Source: Otatea glauca
Lineage: Eukaryota; Streptophyta; Magnoliopsida; Poales; Poaceae
Assembly (NCBI GenBank): GCA_036346275.1
Contig: JAYEVK010000042.1
Coordinates: 1-64,000 of the forward strand
Direction: 5' to 3'
Length of the DNA stretch: 64,000 nucleotides
Numbering within the stretch: position 1 is the stretch's first letter; each line of letters begins with the position of its first letter. Under the pieces are notes generated by a model. That model was not told the DNA's origin. It did no database searches and saw only the letters and a list, made by a program, of their open reading frames with translations. Positions 46,503-58,818 of the stretch are shown here, piece after piece. The position numbers were made by a program, and so were the translations under genes.

Positions 46503-49391
46503 TTCCTCAGCTCAATCTAGTACAAATAACTGTGAAATTTACTTATTGGCTGTTTCGTTCTGCTTCTATGAATGTTGTTGAGCCTCTGCAGGACTTGTGA
46601 TGTCCCTAGTTGGGTCTTTTCTCACCATGTTTGTGGTAAGTTCCGTTCCTTCAGATTTTTAGGTATTTGTACGTCATCTATTTTTGTAGCTGATATATGT
46701 TTTGGTTTCTAGGCCTATATTCTACCATGTGCTTGCTTTTGGCCATCCTTAGGAGTACAGTGACTTGGTACCAGGTATAAACATGTATTTTGTTTTCATC
46801 TACTTTCACAAATAATTCAATTGCCATAAGTCTTTCCTGTAATGGTTTACACTATAATTCAATGAACTTATTTTGTCTATCCTTCCTTGTCAATTAACTT
46901 TCTCTTTCCTTTGAACAAGAAGTCAAGAAGGATTCAGAAAGATATAGTTAGATCATTAGATCATAACAAGAAACAAGCAGGTAGATAAAAAAAAACAAAA
47001 TAAAGTAGTCCAGATATTGGAGCAATCTGAGGATTGAATTGTAATTACAGTTGATTTAGAATTCACACAACTTTTGTCTTGTTAAAACAGTATAAAGATA
47101 TCCATTTCTTTTGGCATCACTGTTAGTTCATTTAACCTCTGAACCTTTCAGTGGGAACTCGTCGGGCTTTTCTTTCTGTAGATCCAAATTTTTGTACCAA
47201 AATTCCTTCATTTCAGTATTCTTGATTTGGAATTTAGCATAATAGTATGGAAGATTCAAAGTTCAAAATTTCGGCAATATGGCATTTAATAAACCACACA
47301 TTTTACTCTTTCGGTAGTACTATGTGTGTTCATCATTGTCGGGCTCTGCTGTGCGGTGTTGGCACATACTCATCTCTTTCTAAGATAATACAAAACTACA
47401 AGTGATTGCTTTGGTAGCACTATTGTTTCTATGTACTAAAAGAACGAAATTTTGTCGAGCAAGTTTGATGTAAAATTTTTCTTTTCAGAAAACATTTTCG
47501 CAAAATATATCAAGTTAGGTAGGTAGTACTTTTAAAGTAGTAGTTTAAGGTTGCTCTCCTGATGGGAGGACCTGGAAGGTGACTTTACCTTCTTGTTTTA
47601 TTTTTGTTAGTAATGGTGCATTGGTGAGGTTGGTATCTTCACTTGTGTTCTTGTATCATTTTTGTTAGTAATGGTGAATGTCTTCAGTTGTGACTCTGTT
47701 TGGCACTGTGCCAGTGGCAGGTTTCTTCTGTATCCATTTGGCTATCTTACATCTTTTTCCAAGCAGCTCCTAGGTAATTAATGTTAAAGAGGACGCAATA
47801 TCCACTTTTACAAATTTTTGTTTTCTCTAAAAAATTCATATGAAGAAACAATCATTGGCAAGTCCAACTGGGATGGCACCGGAGTTGTTTGGCTAAAGGC
47901 TAGAGTTCGTTTTGCATGTTGGTGAGCTATTATTGGTAAAAATTTAATGTTCTAACTAGATGCACTCTAAAATGATATCTATTTAGAAACAGAGGGGGCA
48001 AGTATGATGATACACTGTTAAAATTTCTTAGGATAAATAAAAAAATAAGGAGTAATGAAAAAATGCTATCTTGAACTCGCTTAAAAGCATAAGCGATAGA
48101 AGATAAGGAAGAATCTTAAAACATACAACTCTTATCAAGATATGTTTTATGTTAAATTGAGTTGTGAAACATTAGGATAATGTTTAGCTCAATGTCAAAA
48201 TAACTAAGTTATCTAATCCTAAGCTAGGGATGTTTAGCCCAACCAAGTTTTGTATTTTGTAGCAAATCTAATTAGTATAAAGACCTTTTATTTAATTAGT
48301 TTAGTTAATTCTTGTGTAAGCACTTAGGGCCCTAATTCGTTGATTACATGGTTTGGTAATTAACAACTCCTAAATCATTAAGATTAACTTTGGTTTGAGT
48401 GCGATTACGATAAGTTAGGTCTTGACGATGGATATGAGGTGTTCTTGAACTTTCATGGATCCCTATATGTGTGAATGATGGCAAAGCATGGTTTCCAAGG
48501 AGTCAAGTTTGAATCATTTTAGTTGATGAGGTTTTGTTTTTGCTTTGGCCGTATTATTAAGGGGGTGTTCAAGGCTAATAGCTTGAGCTTGGTTAAGTTA
48601 GGCAACTAGTTATGATGCATACTGGGTCTTTCTAGCTTAGTTCTAGTCAGAGAGTGTCAAGAATCAAGTTTTGGTTGCAAGGATTTCAAAGTTCGGACAA
48701 AAATCAACTAAGTGAGAAAACTCAATAAAGCCGGATTATTCAGGTCAAGAGTACCATTGAGGCGTACCTATGTCCAAAGAGGTGTTTTTTCTGTGTTTCT
48801 AGAAATTTACACAAAGACGAATAATTCGGGTCAACCCGTGCCATTAGTCCAGAGATGGTGTTTTTTGTGCCGATGGTATTTTATGCGAGAGATGTATTAT
48901 CCGGTTTGAGGCGTATCATCTGTCCAAAGAATGGGCTTTTCACAAGTTGAGAGGCGGATGAAACAGCCCGAGGCGTACCATTGGTCTAGAATGGTTCATT
49001 TTGAGTGAAGCATTGAGACAGATGATCCGGGTAAAGCATACCATTGTTCCAAAGAGGTTCCATAGAGTGAATACAATGAGGTGATGATCGACTCAAGGCG
49101 GATTATCCAGTCGAGGTGTATGATCCAGGTTGGCATAACTTCTAGTTTTGAACTATTCGAGCTAAGGAAAAATGAGCTCGGCGGATGATGCAGGTTGAGG
49201 CGGATGATCCGGATCTCTCGGACTTTTTCAAAAATATTCCAAATGGCTAGATTTTAATAGAGAGGCTATATAAGTGGATCATAAGCGTTCAAGTTATCTC
49301 TCCTGTGACTCCATAACAGTGCCTTGCATATTGGGGAGTTCAAGGGCACTCAAGAGTTTCAAGTTGAGATTTTGAGTGTGAGAGAGTAGAT
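46503..49391 (+). repeat. Tandem repeat unit, copy 3
   Basis: Third head-to-tail copy. It ends with gagagagtagatt and continues into single-copy LTR sequence (acaccttagtgtgc), whereas copies 1 and 2 continue into the next unit. This fixes the right break point inside the LTR. Confidence 0.95.
46592..47405 (+). pseudogene. Duplicate AVT1 exons 10-12 (copy 3)
   Basis: The exon 10 copy (46,592-46,635) is intact. The exon 11 copy (46,713-46,774) lacks one T in 'gcttgctttttgg' and so is frameshifted. The exon 12 copy (47,314-47,405) has lost both acceptor bases (tttcggtag) and has further small deletions. A decayed orphan 3' end. Confidence 0.85.
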
Positions 49392-49619
49392 TACACCTTA
49401 GTGTGCATCACTTCTAGTGCTTGACCTTGCTGGTTCAAGTGACCTTCTCGGGCTTATTATTCTTGGAATTGGTGATTCCTAGATGGCTTGGTGGCGTGCT
49501 CTTGGTCACCTTCAAGGAAGAGCTTGTGGAAGGCACCGAGGCAGTTGTAAAGGTTTGAGTCCACCTATCCGGAGTGGAGAAGGTCTACCATCGATTAATC
49601 GCTTGGTTCCTTGCACGAT
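49392..49619 (+). repeat. Right part of the copia-type LTR, cut by element B
   Basis: It continues the LTR of repeat copy 3 with family-typical text (ttggtgattcctagatggctt, ggaaggcaccgaggcagttg) and stops abruptly where the LTR of gypsy element B begins (tgttgacag at 49,620). No matching right remainder is in the window. Confidence 0.55.
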
Positions 49620-50306
49620 TGTTGACAGAAAAATATGACAAAGGATTGATTGACTTCAAACACACGCAAACACGGATTTAATTTGGAGTGCAAAGCGTGC
49701 TAATCGATTTGAACTTGCAATCGGCAAGAAAATATATGATCTAAACGACTATCTCGGCCGATTAGGTTTTCGATGATAATTCGATCTAAATTGCTATTCA
49801 ACCCAATTAGTCCACCAAAGAATGATAAATCTAAGCGGTGATTGAGTTAAGTAGATGATTGGTAAGGTAGATTCTTCCCAAAAAGGCAATACATAACAAG
49901 ATCGGAGAAAAAGCAAACACGAGATAATGTAAGTCGGCAATGATCAAAATCGGCGATGCGCAACTTTATTGATCAAAACGAATTACAGAGGAAAGATTAC
50001 AAGCCTAAAAACTACTCCTAGTCAATGAAAAGTAAATAAAAGTAGAGCGAGTTGGTTGATCGTTGGATGATCTCTGTCTTGCCCGTCGCCCCTTTTTTAT
50101 AGCATCAAGGCCGATCATATCCTTCTCCAATCCTTGTAAAAACATGATTAGTATCGGCCTCAATCTCCAAAAATAATCTTTTACCTAAACCAATGTCGGA
50201 TAAAAATCCTTATCCATGTTTAACCTCATCCTTCAAAATCGGCTACAACTACCAAATTGGTTACATCTGCCACATCGGCTAAGAGCGCCAAATTTTTGTG
50301 TCAACA
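49620..50306 (-). repeat. 3' LTR of element B
   Basis: The + strand reads TGTTGACAG...GTGTCAACA, TG to CA, followed by tatgcccctatttttggg, the reverse complement of the polypurine tract of element A. A TATA box in reverse (ttttttatag, about 50,094-50,103) confirms transcription on -. The sequence is distinct from the LTRs of A and C. Confidence 0.8.
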
Positions 50307-50663
50307 TATGCCCCTATTTTTGGGAGATTACGTGAATCTTCCAAAAATCATCATCGTCAGCTAAGCTATGGATTCTCACTCCGTCGGCTTTACTGAGATT
50401 TTCCCTCCACTCTTTTCATCGTTTCTCACGGTAACTTCTCGCGCAAATCGTGTGAATTCACCATCTTTCACATTAACTGCTGTGAAAACTTCTCCAAAAT
50501 TACCTGCTTTTGCCACTGGGTTTACCCCCCTTATAAATGCTGCCATTCACCTATGTCATTTTCACGCCTTCAAGCTCTCATATCATACGCCATCAGCTTA
50601 TGCCTTCTTCTCTTCAACCTTAACATTCGACTGTCAGCACTCAATTTCATAGGCTCAAGAACA

Positions 50664-52267
50664 ATAGACCCAAATCAAGTATTCATCTTAGTACCCGATT
50701 GTGAAGATAGATATTATTTACGCCCAATAGGCAGTCCGGATCCATCGAGCATAATAGAACATGAAATTCCTATATTCCCTTTGCATGCTCCCGAGTATAA
50801 CATCCATGTATGGAGCAATAGTTTTAGGGCTGACCGACGACTTTAAAAGGATGGAGAGGTTGATATAATAGAAAAATTGCCCCAATGGGAATAGATAGGC
50901 ATAGCAGTATCTCCTCTCTCTCTCTAGCCAATCCAGAGGCCAACGAGCCCTTAATGGCCACGGCCTGTTATTACTGGTCGGACACTTTCAATGCTTTCAT
51001 GTTCAAAACCGGCCCTATTGGCCCAACTCTCCTTGACATAGCGCAACTTTGCTGCTTGAGACCGGATGGTGATCAAGTATCGGCTTTTAGCGTCAAGCCT
51101 AAGTATAAATTTGTAGCCTCCAAGGGAGATGGTTGGAGCCAATACCTTATTGATAACATGAAGACATCTTGTATCATATCGAGGAGCACATTTCCTTTCT
51201 CAATATGTGGCTTAATCAATTTATTTTTGTGGTGCGTCTCTAGGTTCGACTCAGACTTACCAAGTTATAGCTAAGCAACTAGTAGATAGTCATCGGCTAT
51301 CTTTGGGAAAAATGTTTTTAGGAGCTGTGTTACCAAATGATGCATACAATCCATTTGTCGCTATTCATCGGATTAGGTTCTTATCTTATCGACAGCGTAG
51401 GTGGCCTCATGGTTCATCTAGGTCTGGTGTATTGTATATTCATCGATTATTCAAGATTGATGCAGCGATCATGACTCCATGACCTCACGAAGACATCTTA
51501 GACAACCAAGAGATTAAATATAGAAATAGTCGATCATTTGGTGAAAGGTTCATTCTTTGTTCTGGAAACAAGGTCAAGATCACACCTATCGGATCAAGAA
51601 AATACTTGGCATTCTTTTTGGCTTGATATTGATGATTTCTATCGCGTGACTTCTTGATTACAAAGAAGCCGATTGCTATCCTTGTCCATCTTTCCTCCAC
51701 TTAATAGCCGATAGCAATGATATGCTAAAAGAGACTTTGGATTTATTCAAGATTTTCTCTCTCGAGTGTCTTGTCAGCCGGCTTACATGCCAAGGGCGGA
51801 CATTCCAGTCATCATATGAACTCTACCACCCATCCATATATGGAATACAATTAGGATTCGCACAAGTCCCCCCAAGTTTCCAACATTTTGATCGGCTTTG
51901 GCCACTGGACCGAGTGTGTCAGGCTTCATCAGCTGAGATCACTTTGCATATAGCCGACGACCTCCAAGGTCAGAGCCTGCCACATTTCATTCTGCAAACT
52001 CGATCAGTTGGAGGTTTCATTACCTGGTGGTCGGCCATCTCTATGGCCTTATATCCAACGGAGCGGACTATATCGACAACCGTCTCTGATTTCTTCCCAG
52101 ATCTGCCTATCAAGCTGACAACAATGACAATCTCCGCTAGTAGTGGCTCAAGATCTAGCAGTGATGCTAGTTCATCTTGCTACACTAACACGAGTTTAGT
52201 TAATATCACTAACGAGGTATCGGCTAGAATAGACTCTTTTTGTCCATATTCTTCAAACATCCTTTGA
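50664..52267 (+). pseudogene. Antisense accessory ORF of element B (plant-mobile-domain-like)
   Basis: It begins 358 bases after the LTR with an altered start codon (ATA-GAC-CCA where A and C have ATG-GAC), then DPNQVFILVPDCEDRYYLRPI. The conserved core is at 50,930-51,130: NPEANEPLMA, YYWSDTFNAFMFKTGPIGP and TLLDIAQLCCLRPDGDQVS. This resembles the plant mobile domain (PF10536), whose members have a 'LDVA-L-GL-DGEPV' pattern. A second piece at 51,722-52,260 (SYELYHPSIYGIQLGFAQVP, ITLHIADDLQGQ) matches element C. Stops and shifts break it between 50,845 and 50,890 and at 51,270-51,720. Confidence 0.75.
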
Positions 52268-52629
52268 ACTCCACTAATCGGCTCTTCCTTCATTTTGCGG
52301 TAAAGCAGACAAGAAGCCCATTAGTGGACCATCGACAAACGCCACGCCCACCATCGGATCTGCTCTAATGGCTACGTTGGGAACCTTGGGGATCAATCTC
52401 CTTTTCTCTCGATTTGGAGAAGCAGCAACATAGTATGTCCTCACTTATCGACTGACTTTATAAATTCCTTCATATTCAATCCCAAGTTCTAACAATATTC
52501 AGCTGATTTCCCTGCAGAAAAGAAGCACGAATGCCCATACAAGAGGGTTGTCGAGAGAGGCACCCCCAAGGGCAATCGGCCTGAGAAGAATCGGTCAAAA
52601 GTTCTCCCCAAATTTTTGCTGCAGGCTAG

Positions 52630-53274
52630 TGTTGACGTCAAAAAACATGAAGTAGGGTTTCTAACAACAGCACACCAGACGAACACCTGGTTCAAAGCGT
52701 GCCAGTCGATTTGACCTGTAATCGACAAGGTAAAATATAAAATTTACTCAAACCGATTTCATGAGAACCAATTGTCTTAGACTTAATCAGCCCAAAGCCG
52801 ATTAAATCAAGATAAAAGGGTAAGTACAACTAGACGATTAAGGCTAATCGGAGGATAAAGGTAGATCGATTCTGAAGAAGGCGATGCGCAGCAAAATCAG
52901 AATAAATCGAACCTGGGCGTAATTGATGAAGATCAACAATCAGCGATGCGCAACTTTATTGATCAAAATCGAATTACAGAAAAGATTCTAAGTTACAAAA
53001 GCTACTCCTAGTCGACAGGAAAAAAGAGAACAATGTAAATTTGTGGATTTGATTGTGTTGTTATCTTCTGCAGCTCGCCCTTGTCCTCCTTTTATACCCA
53101 TCAGCCAATTGAGTCCGGTTACAACACGATAACGAAGCGTGATCCGTATCAATCTTGGTCTTTCCTTAATAACCAATTCGGCTTTCAAACTATATCCATA
53201 TAGAATTTTCGAATGTATCCCTTTGACCATAGACTGCTGATTTTGACCACACCTGCCATTTTTTGGTGCAAACA
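52630..53274 (-). repeat. 3' LTR of element C
   Basis: The + strand reads TGTTGACGTC...GGTGCAAACA, 645 bases, with reverse polypurine tract tataccccttatttttgag just after it and a reverse TATA box (ttttatac, 53,090-53,097). It is homologous to both LTRs of element A. Confidence 0.85.
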
Positions 53275-53613
53275 TATACCCCTTATTTTTGAGAGATGAC
53301 TTGTTATCTTTCAAAAGTATTTCTTATTGGCTTTTTGCTCCATCGGCTAATTGCTAACCCTCATATGATAATTGCCACTTTAATTGCGCCGTAATTTTCT
53401 GACACGTACATAGTGTGTTTTAACTGTTCGTGTCTTTTGAGATCCATTTCCCGCTGCTTCAAATTTTCACCGTGCTATAAGCGGCCCCCCACACAGTCAT
53501 TCTTATGCACGCAAGCTCTCAAGTTGTCTGCAATCGGCTTCTTGTCTTCAGTCACCAAGTCTTAGTGCTCACCATCATTTGCCTTCAATCGGCTTCCTAC
53601 CAAGATCGCCTGA

Positions 53614-56427
53614 ATGGATCCTTCTCAGGTATTCATCCCAATTCCTAATGGTAACGACCAGTTCTACCTAGGACCAGTAGGAAACCTAGATCTTGTCTGA
53701 TTATTAATGAAGAAATTCCTCGCCTTCCTCTATCATTCTTTGGATACAACATAGAAGGTTGGAATAAAAGCTTTAGAGCCTGGACGACATCGCTTAAGGG
53801 ATGGAGGTCTTGGTATATCCGTGTAGCGGCCCAGAAAAGGGGTGAATGGGAAAAGATGGGTATTGCCGAGTGCATCCCCCTTTCTTTAGCCAATCCAGAA
53901 GCCAATGAGCCCTTAGTTGCCACGGCACGCTATTTACAGTCGACACCTTCAATGCTTTCATGTTCCGCACCGGTCTTGTCGGCCCAACCCTTCTAGATAT
54001 GGCCCAGCTATGCTGTCTTAGACCGGATGGTGAACAAATATCGACTTATAGCGGCAAGCCGAGGTATAGGCTAATTCAATCTAAAGGTGAAAGATGGAGC
54101 AAGTACATCGGCAACAACAACAAAATGCATGGGCCAGTATCAGATGAAGAGCACGTTGCCTTTTTAAACTTATGGTTGGACAGATTCATGTTTTGTGGGG
54201 CTTCTCTCGGGCCGACGCAAGTGTATCAGCTGATGGCAGAGCGTTTGGTGGAAGGACGTCGGCTTGCCCTGGGCAAAATCTTTGCTAGGAGCAGTTTATC
54301 AAATGATGTATACAATAAGGAGTCTTACATTTATAGGCTTCACCAATTTTTCATTGGCAATATGGCGGCCCTCTTTGGTTCATCGGATCGGCTTTTTTGC
54401 TTGTTCAGTAGATCTTTTGAATTGGAGTCACAAGATCTGACTTTTCCTTGTGAGGACATTGCGGAAAATACCATCCCTCAATTTAGAGCTAGCCGATCAT
54501 ATGGTGAGAGATATATCATGTGTTCTGGGAATGAGACAAAGATTACACCGATCAACTCAAGAAAATATTTATCATTTTTTCTTCAATTGAGCAATGGCGA
54601 CTTTGGCCAACAAGACTTTTTTCAGATATAGCGGCATAGCCGATTTTCCGTGGCCATCGTTTTTACATCTGGAAGCCGACAGTTCTTTGATGCCTCCATC
54701 CACCCTGGATCTTTACAAGACATTCATTTCTCCTAGCATATTGCACGTCGGCTTTAATACCAGATATCGGACATTTCAGCCATCATATGAGTTTTATCAT
54801 CTGTTAATCTATGCTCGGCAATTGGGTTTTGGTCAGGTTATTCCTTGCCTTCAATTCCTTGATCGGCTTCAACCCAGAGTTAGAGTAAGAAACATTGTAG
54901 CAGCTGACATTATTTTAGAGATAGCCGATGATCTCCAGATCAAAGATCTGCCACACTTCTTTCTGAATACTCATCGATCAAGCCGCTTTACTTCATGGTG
55001 GTCCTCTATTGCAAAGGCACTTTACTTGGAATGGACATCATCAGCCGTTATGAATATCTTTTTTCCAAATTTACGGCGACGACACCTTCTAGCATCGATT
55101 CGGTGTGAATCCAAATCCTCGGTTATACTAACACGAACTAAGTAGATATTCTTGGCGAGGTACTAACTAAATCGGATTCTTTTTAACATATAGTCTTTAT
55201 TGTAAGTAATTTTATCTAATCACTTTCATCTTTACTTTGTAGACCAAGGTTTTGCGGTAAGAAGCGATCTCGACCAATCGAGCAGCGGCCAAGGCAAAAG
55301 GCCACGTCGATCGTGGTCTTACGGGATATACTCGCACATTTGGGCATCAAAGCCCGTCGTTGTCGGATATAGAGAAGAAGCAACAACCTAGTAAGCATGC
55401 CATGATCACATCTCCTTTTCATATCTCTTTTGAGACTTATCATTGGCCGATCATTTTTCAGAGAAGAAGGCCAAATCGACCAAAGTACCGGCTAAAAAAG
55501 GTCCTAAACCTCAAGAGTGAAGCGGTGAAAGCTCTCCACGTGCATTATCTACTGCGGGGTAAGTTGAATTTGAAAAATTTATGAGTTCATCAAACGATCG
55601 GCTTAACTCATGTTTTACTTCTTTTTCCCAGCCTACCGCATTAGTACAGGTGGCTAGCATCTTAGTCAATTTGCCTGCAATCTCTGTTGGACCTCCACTA
55701 CCTTCTTCTCGACCAACGCCACCGGCCCCAATAGTTAATGCAACCCCAGAAACTTCTGATCCGACAGATTTATTGGGCTTCACTTTGGTCGATCTTGATG
55801 ATCCAGAGATCATGGCCACAGATGATTATGATGCGGAGATCAGAAAAATTCTTGAAGTGTCGAAGAGGCGTCGGCTGCAGTGACTTCAGCTCCGGGGATG
55901 CAAGAACGCCTCAACAATCTTTTTGATCTCGTGATGAGGCCGCATCGGAGATCCTTGCTAATAACCAACCGTCGTGATGCCATGGCGTGATCGGCCGACA
56001 CGCCCCTAGAGGCGATGGAAGCACTTATGAACGTCTATCAACTAGACGAGAAGAAATCTCAAGTGGAGGCAGCTTAGGCCAGAATTGCCCGTTGTGAAAC
56101 CCAAGAAGCCGATCAGAAGCTTCTGGATGAGTTGGTTGCTGACGCCAAGGCGAAGAAAGCGTAAATTCGATGCCGATGCTCAGTTGCTTAAGACCAGCAA
56201 GTAATCCCTCTCAAAGCTTGAGGATACAAAGAAATTTCTCCTGGAAGAGTTGGCAAAGACTGAAAAACAACTTCTAGAAAGCCAACAAACCATGGAGAAA
56301 ACTTCATCGGCAATCAAGGAACAAAAACTTGGCATCGCCATGTCCATGGTAAATGTGAAAAAAAACAATCGGCTAAGTGATATCAGTGTCAGGGGATGCC
56401 AAAGCAAACGAACGCATAATCGACGAA
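53614..56427 (+). pseudogene. Antisense accessory ORF of element C, N-terminal and helical parts
   Basis: ATG at 53,614 (MDPSQVFIPIPNGNDQFYLG). The best-preserved copy of the three: a shift near 53,690, a one-base shift near 53,940, then open 53,960-54,631 (223 codons) and 54,594-55,145. Conserved parts: NPEANEPL, TGLVGPTLLDMAQLCCLRPD, HVAFLNLWLDRFMFCGASLG, PTQVYQLMAERLVEGRRLAL, YIYRLHQFFIGNMAALFG, SYGERYIMCSGNETKITP, then RTFQPSYEFYH and EIADDLQIKDLPHFFLNT. A proline/serine linker (55,590-55,870) and a charged helical tail (56,220-56,420, KFLLEELAKTEKQLLESQQ) follow. N-terminus resembles plant mobile domain (PF10536). It is interrupted at 56,428 by solo LTR E. Confidence 0.75.
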
Positions 56428-58818
56428 TGTCGGGACCCGAATATGCAAATCCGGACCCTCTGTGTATACCGCACTAGTCCAGGATCACGCTAGTGCACAC
56501 AGGCTCAACATCAGTAAATATCACAATCATACATAGCGGATATATTATGAAATACCTCATATATTAAATATTACTAGTTATATGTCCTCATGGTCAACTT
56601 ACATGAACATGACTCACAAGGCTTGAATAACAAATAAAACTGAAGCGGAATGAAAACGTAGACAACCCCTCAGTATACCACAAGCAACTCACAAGGCTTG
56701 CGCCCTAAACATTCGTCTCCTCCTGGAACCTGTCCTCCAGCATTGATGCAGACTCCTCAACTGGTGATGATGTTGTTGGCAAGGGTGAGTACATAAAGCA
56801 CTCAACAAGTTGTGCACAGAATGCAATTCTAACATAGCTATATGCAAGGCTTATTTCAAAGGATAGACTATCATGGCTATTTTGCAACAAGGCAGCATTT
56901 ATGAACAAATATAATAAATAGATTGTAAAGACCGTAAAACAAATAACAATAATAGATAGATTCAGCATTCCTCAAGTAAACCAAGTTTTCCAATCCTAAA
57001 TCAAGTTTCAACCTTCCATATGGCAATCCCGCCATCCCAACCAAGTTTTCCATTTAATTAAACTAACCCTTAATTGTAATTCCCGAGCATTGCTCAATAC
57101 CGCGAGCACGGCTATTCGAATAGATTTACACTCTGTAGAGATTATGCACTTTACCCACACGACATGATCGTCTCTTGGTGCCATGCAATTAACACACTTC
57201 CTTTGGTGTATCGGCGAAGAGATCATGACAAAGCCTTTACAATGCGCTGGCTTAACCGGTACCACCGCTAAGGTTTCAACAGGTGGGACTGGTTACCACG
57301 TCCAGGGCCCCCCTCTTGCGCCATGTGAATTACTCCATAACTCAGGAACTCACACCGACCAAGATAGTACCAAAGTTAAGACATTGCAAATTAATCAGCT
57401 AGGCTGGCCCATACCAGACATGTGGTTGCATGATTGACTCAGCTCAAAGGCTTGCAAGGTTAAGTCCTTAGAGTGATCAAGGAAAGACATCCACATACCC
57501 TCTGCCCATTGGGCCCACCTTGGCATACTCGCCCCTTGTCACTTGCCCCAATCTAAGTGATTATCACCCAAGTTGATTACCAAGCACCACGTGCCATCAA
57601 CAATTCAACATCGTTGCGTGACATGACTCGCCACTACAACTCAATCTCATTGTACGACTTCACATGACGCACAAGTTCACATCATTGTTCCATATTCCAT
57701 TAGTCAAGATTAATCATTGATGATTCATGTACATATGATGTCGTGGACACGGCGCCTGGCGCCGCCGACTCCGCGCGACGCGGCGGACGCTATTGGTCCG
57801 CGGATCGGCTGTCTGGGCGTGCGCTAAGATCCGGCGGCCACGATTCGATCGGGGCTTGAGACACGTGGTCACAGATTCATCCACGCGTCTTTCATCCAAC
57901 GGCTTACCACGAGATCCGCGGTCGAACGCGGCGCGAGCTACGGCGATGCGGCGGCGCCTTTCACCGGCGATGGAGAAGGCGACACCCGGCGCGGCGCTCG
58001 GCGAGCTTCGGCGGCGAGACGGCGGGGATCCAACCCGCCGCGACTTCGGCGAACTCGGTCCTGCGGCCCAAGCGATGGAAGATGGCTTGGCGGTGGCGGC
58101 GAACGAAAACCTCGGCGACTTGAAAAACCAACCCGGTGAGCTCCTACGCGAACGCACGGCGGCTCGGGGCTCCGGAATTGCGGCAGACACGCGGTGCGAG
58201 GTTAGGATTTCAGCGCACGCGACGGTGCCTTAAATAGCCGCACGGGCAGGCGTGCGCAGCGCGGACTCCGAAGATGGCTCCGTGGCGGCGGCGGACTCCG
58301 GCGGCGACACGGAGAGGTGACGCGGCTGCATCCAACGCGTCCACGCGGCGTCCATCCAACGGTCCTGACCGATCGGTGACACGGCGAAAGCACAGCCGTT
58401 GGATTTCAATCCAACGGTTGGCTTCCTTAGGGTTAGGGTTTCGCATAAGCGGGCTTCACGGCTAATTTGGGCCGCACAGTAGTAGGCCGGCCCGTTACTG
58501 TTCATGCATTTTTTAAAAGGATTTTCCATTTAAAATAATTACAGAAAATCATTTAACTTGTTTCAGGCATTAAAATTATCAGGAAAAATCCCAGAAAAAT
58601 CTCAAAAATACTTTAAGGCATTTTGAACTCAGATAAAATATTTTTGGCAAAACTTTATTTTAATTTTGCATAAATTTAAATAGTTTTCGATAAAAGACCA
58701 ATATACTTAATTTAAAGTTAATTCAAATAAATCCAGAAAAATCCAATAAATTCCAGAAAAACATGAAATGGGCAAATAACCAATAAAATGATATTAAAGC
58801 AAATTTTGGGATGTTACA
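56428..58818 (-). mobile_element. Solo LTR (element E) inserted in the antisense ORF of C
   Basis: On -, it begins TGTAACATCCCAAAATTTGC and ends TCGGGTCCCGACA, with length 2,391 bases. TGTAACA-type starts are common in grass gypsy (Del/Tekay-like) LTRs. A reverse TATA box (ttaaatag, about 58,232-58,239) is followed on - by a GC-rich region; ORFs there are not genes. Flanks are acgaa (56,423-56,427) and acgta (58,819-58,823), a 5-base duplication with one mismatch. Removing E rejoins the ORF (RIIDE | VVQGVIAKAADALSALG). Confidence 0.75.

Larger units (their letters stand above)
49620..52629 (-). mobile_element. Gypsy element B, 3' end (on -), cut by element C
   Basis: 3' LTR (49,620-50,306), polypurine tract in reverse complement (50,307-50,324), then an antisense ORF on +. 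It stops at 52,629, where a second LTR of a different but related family begins. The rest of B, including any pol, is not seen and probably lies beyond the right edge, on the far side of element C. Confidence 0.75.

Noticed and set aside
57714..58529. GC-rich ORFs on both strands between 57.7 and 58.5 kb
   Set aside because: They lie inside the solo LTR E, around its promoter. Arginine/proline-rich translations in all frames and no domain.
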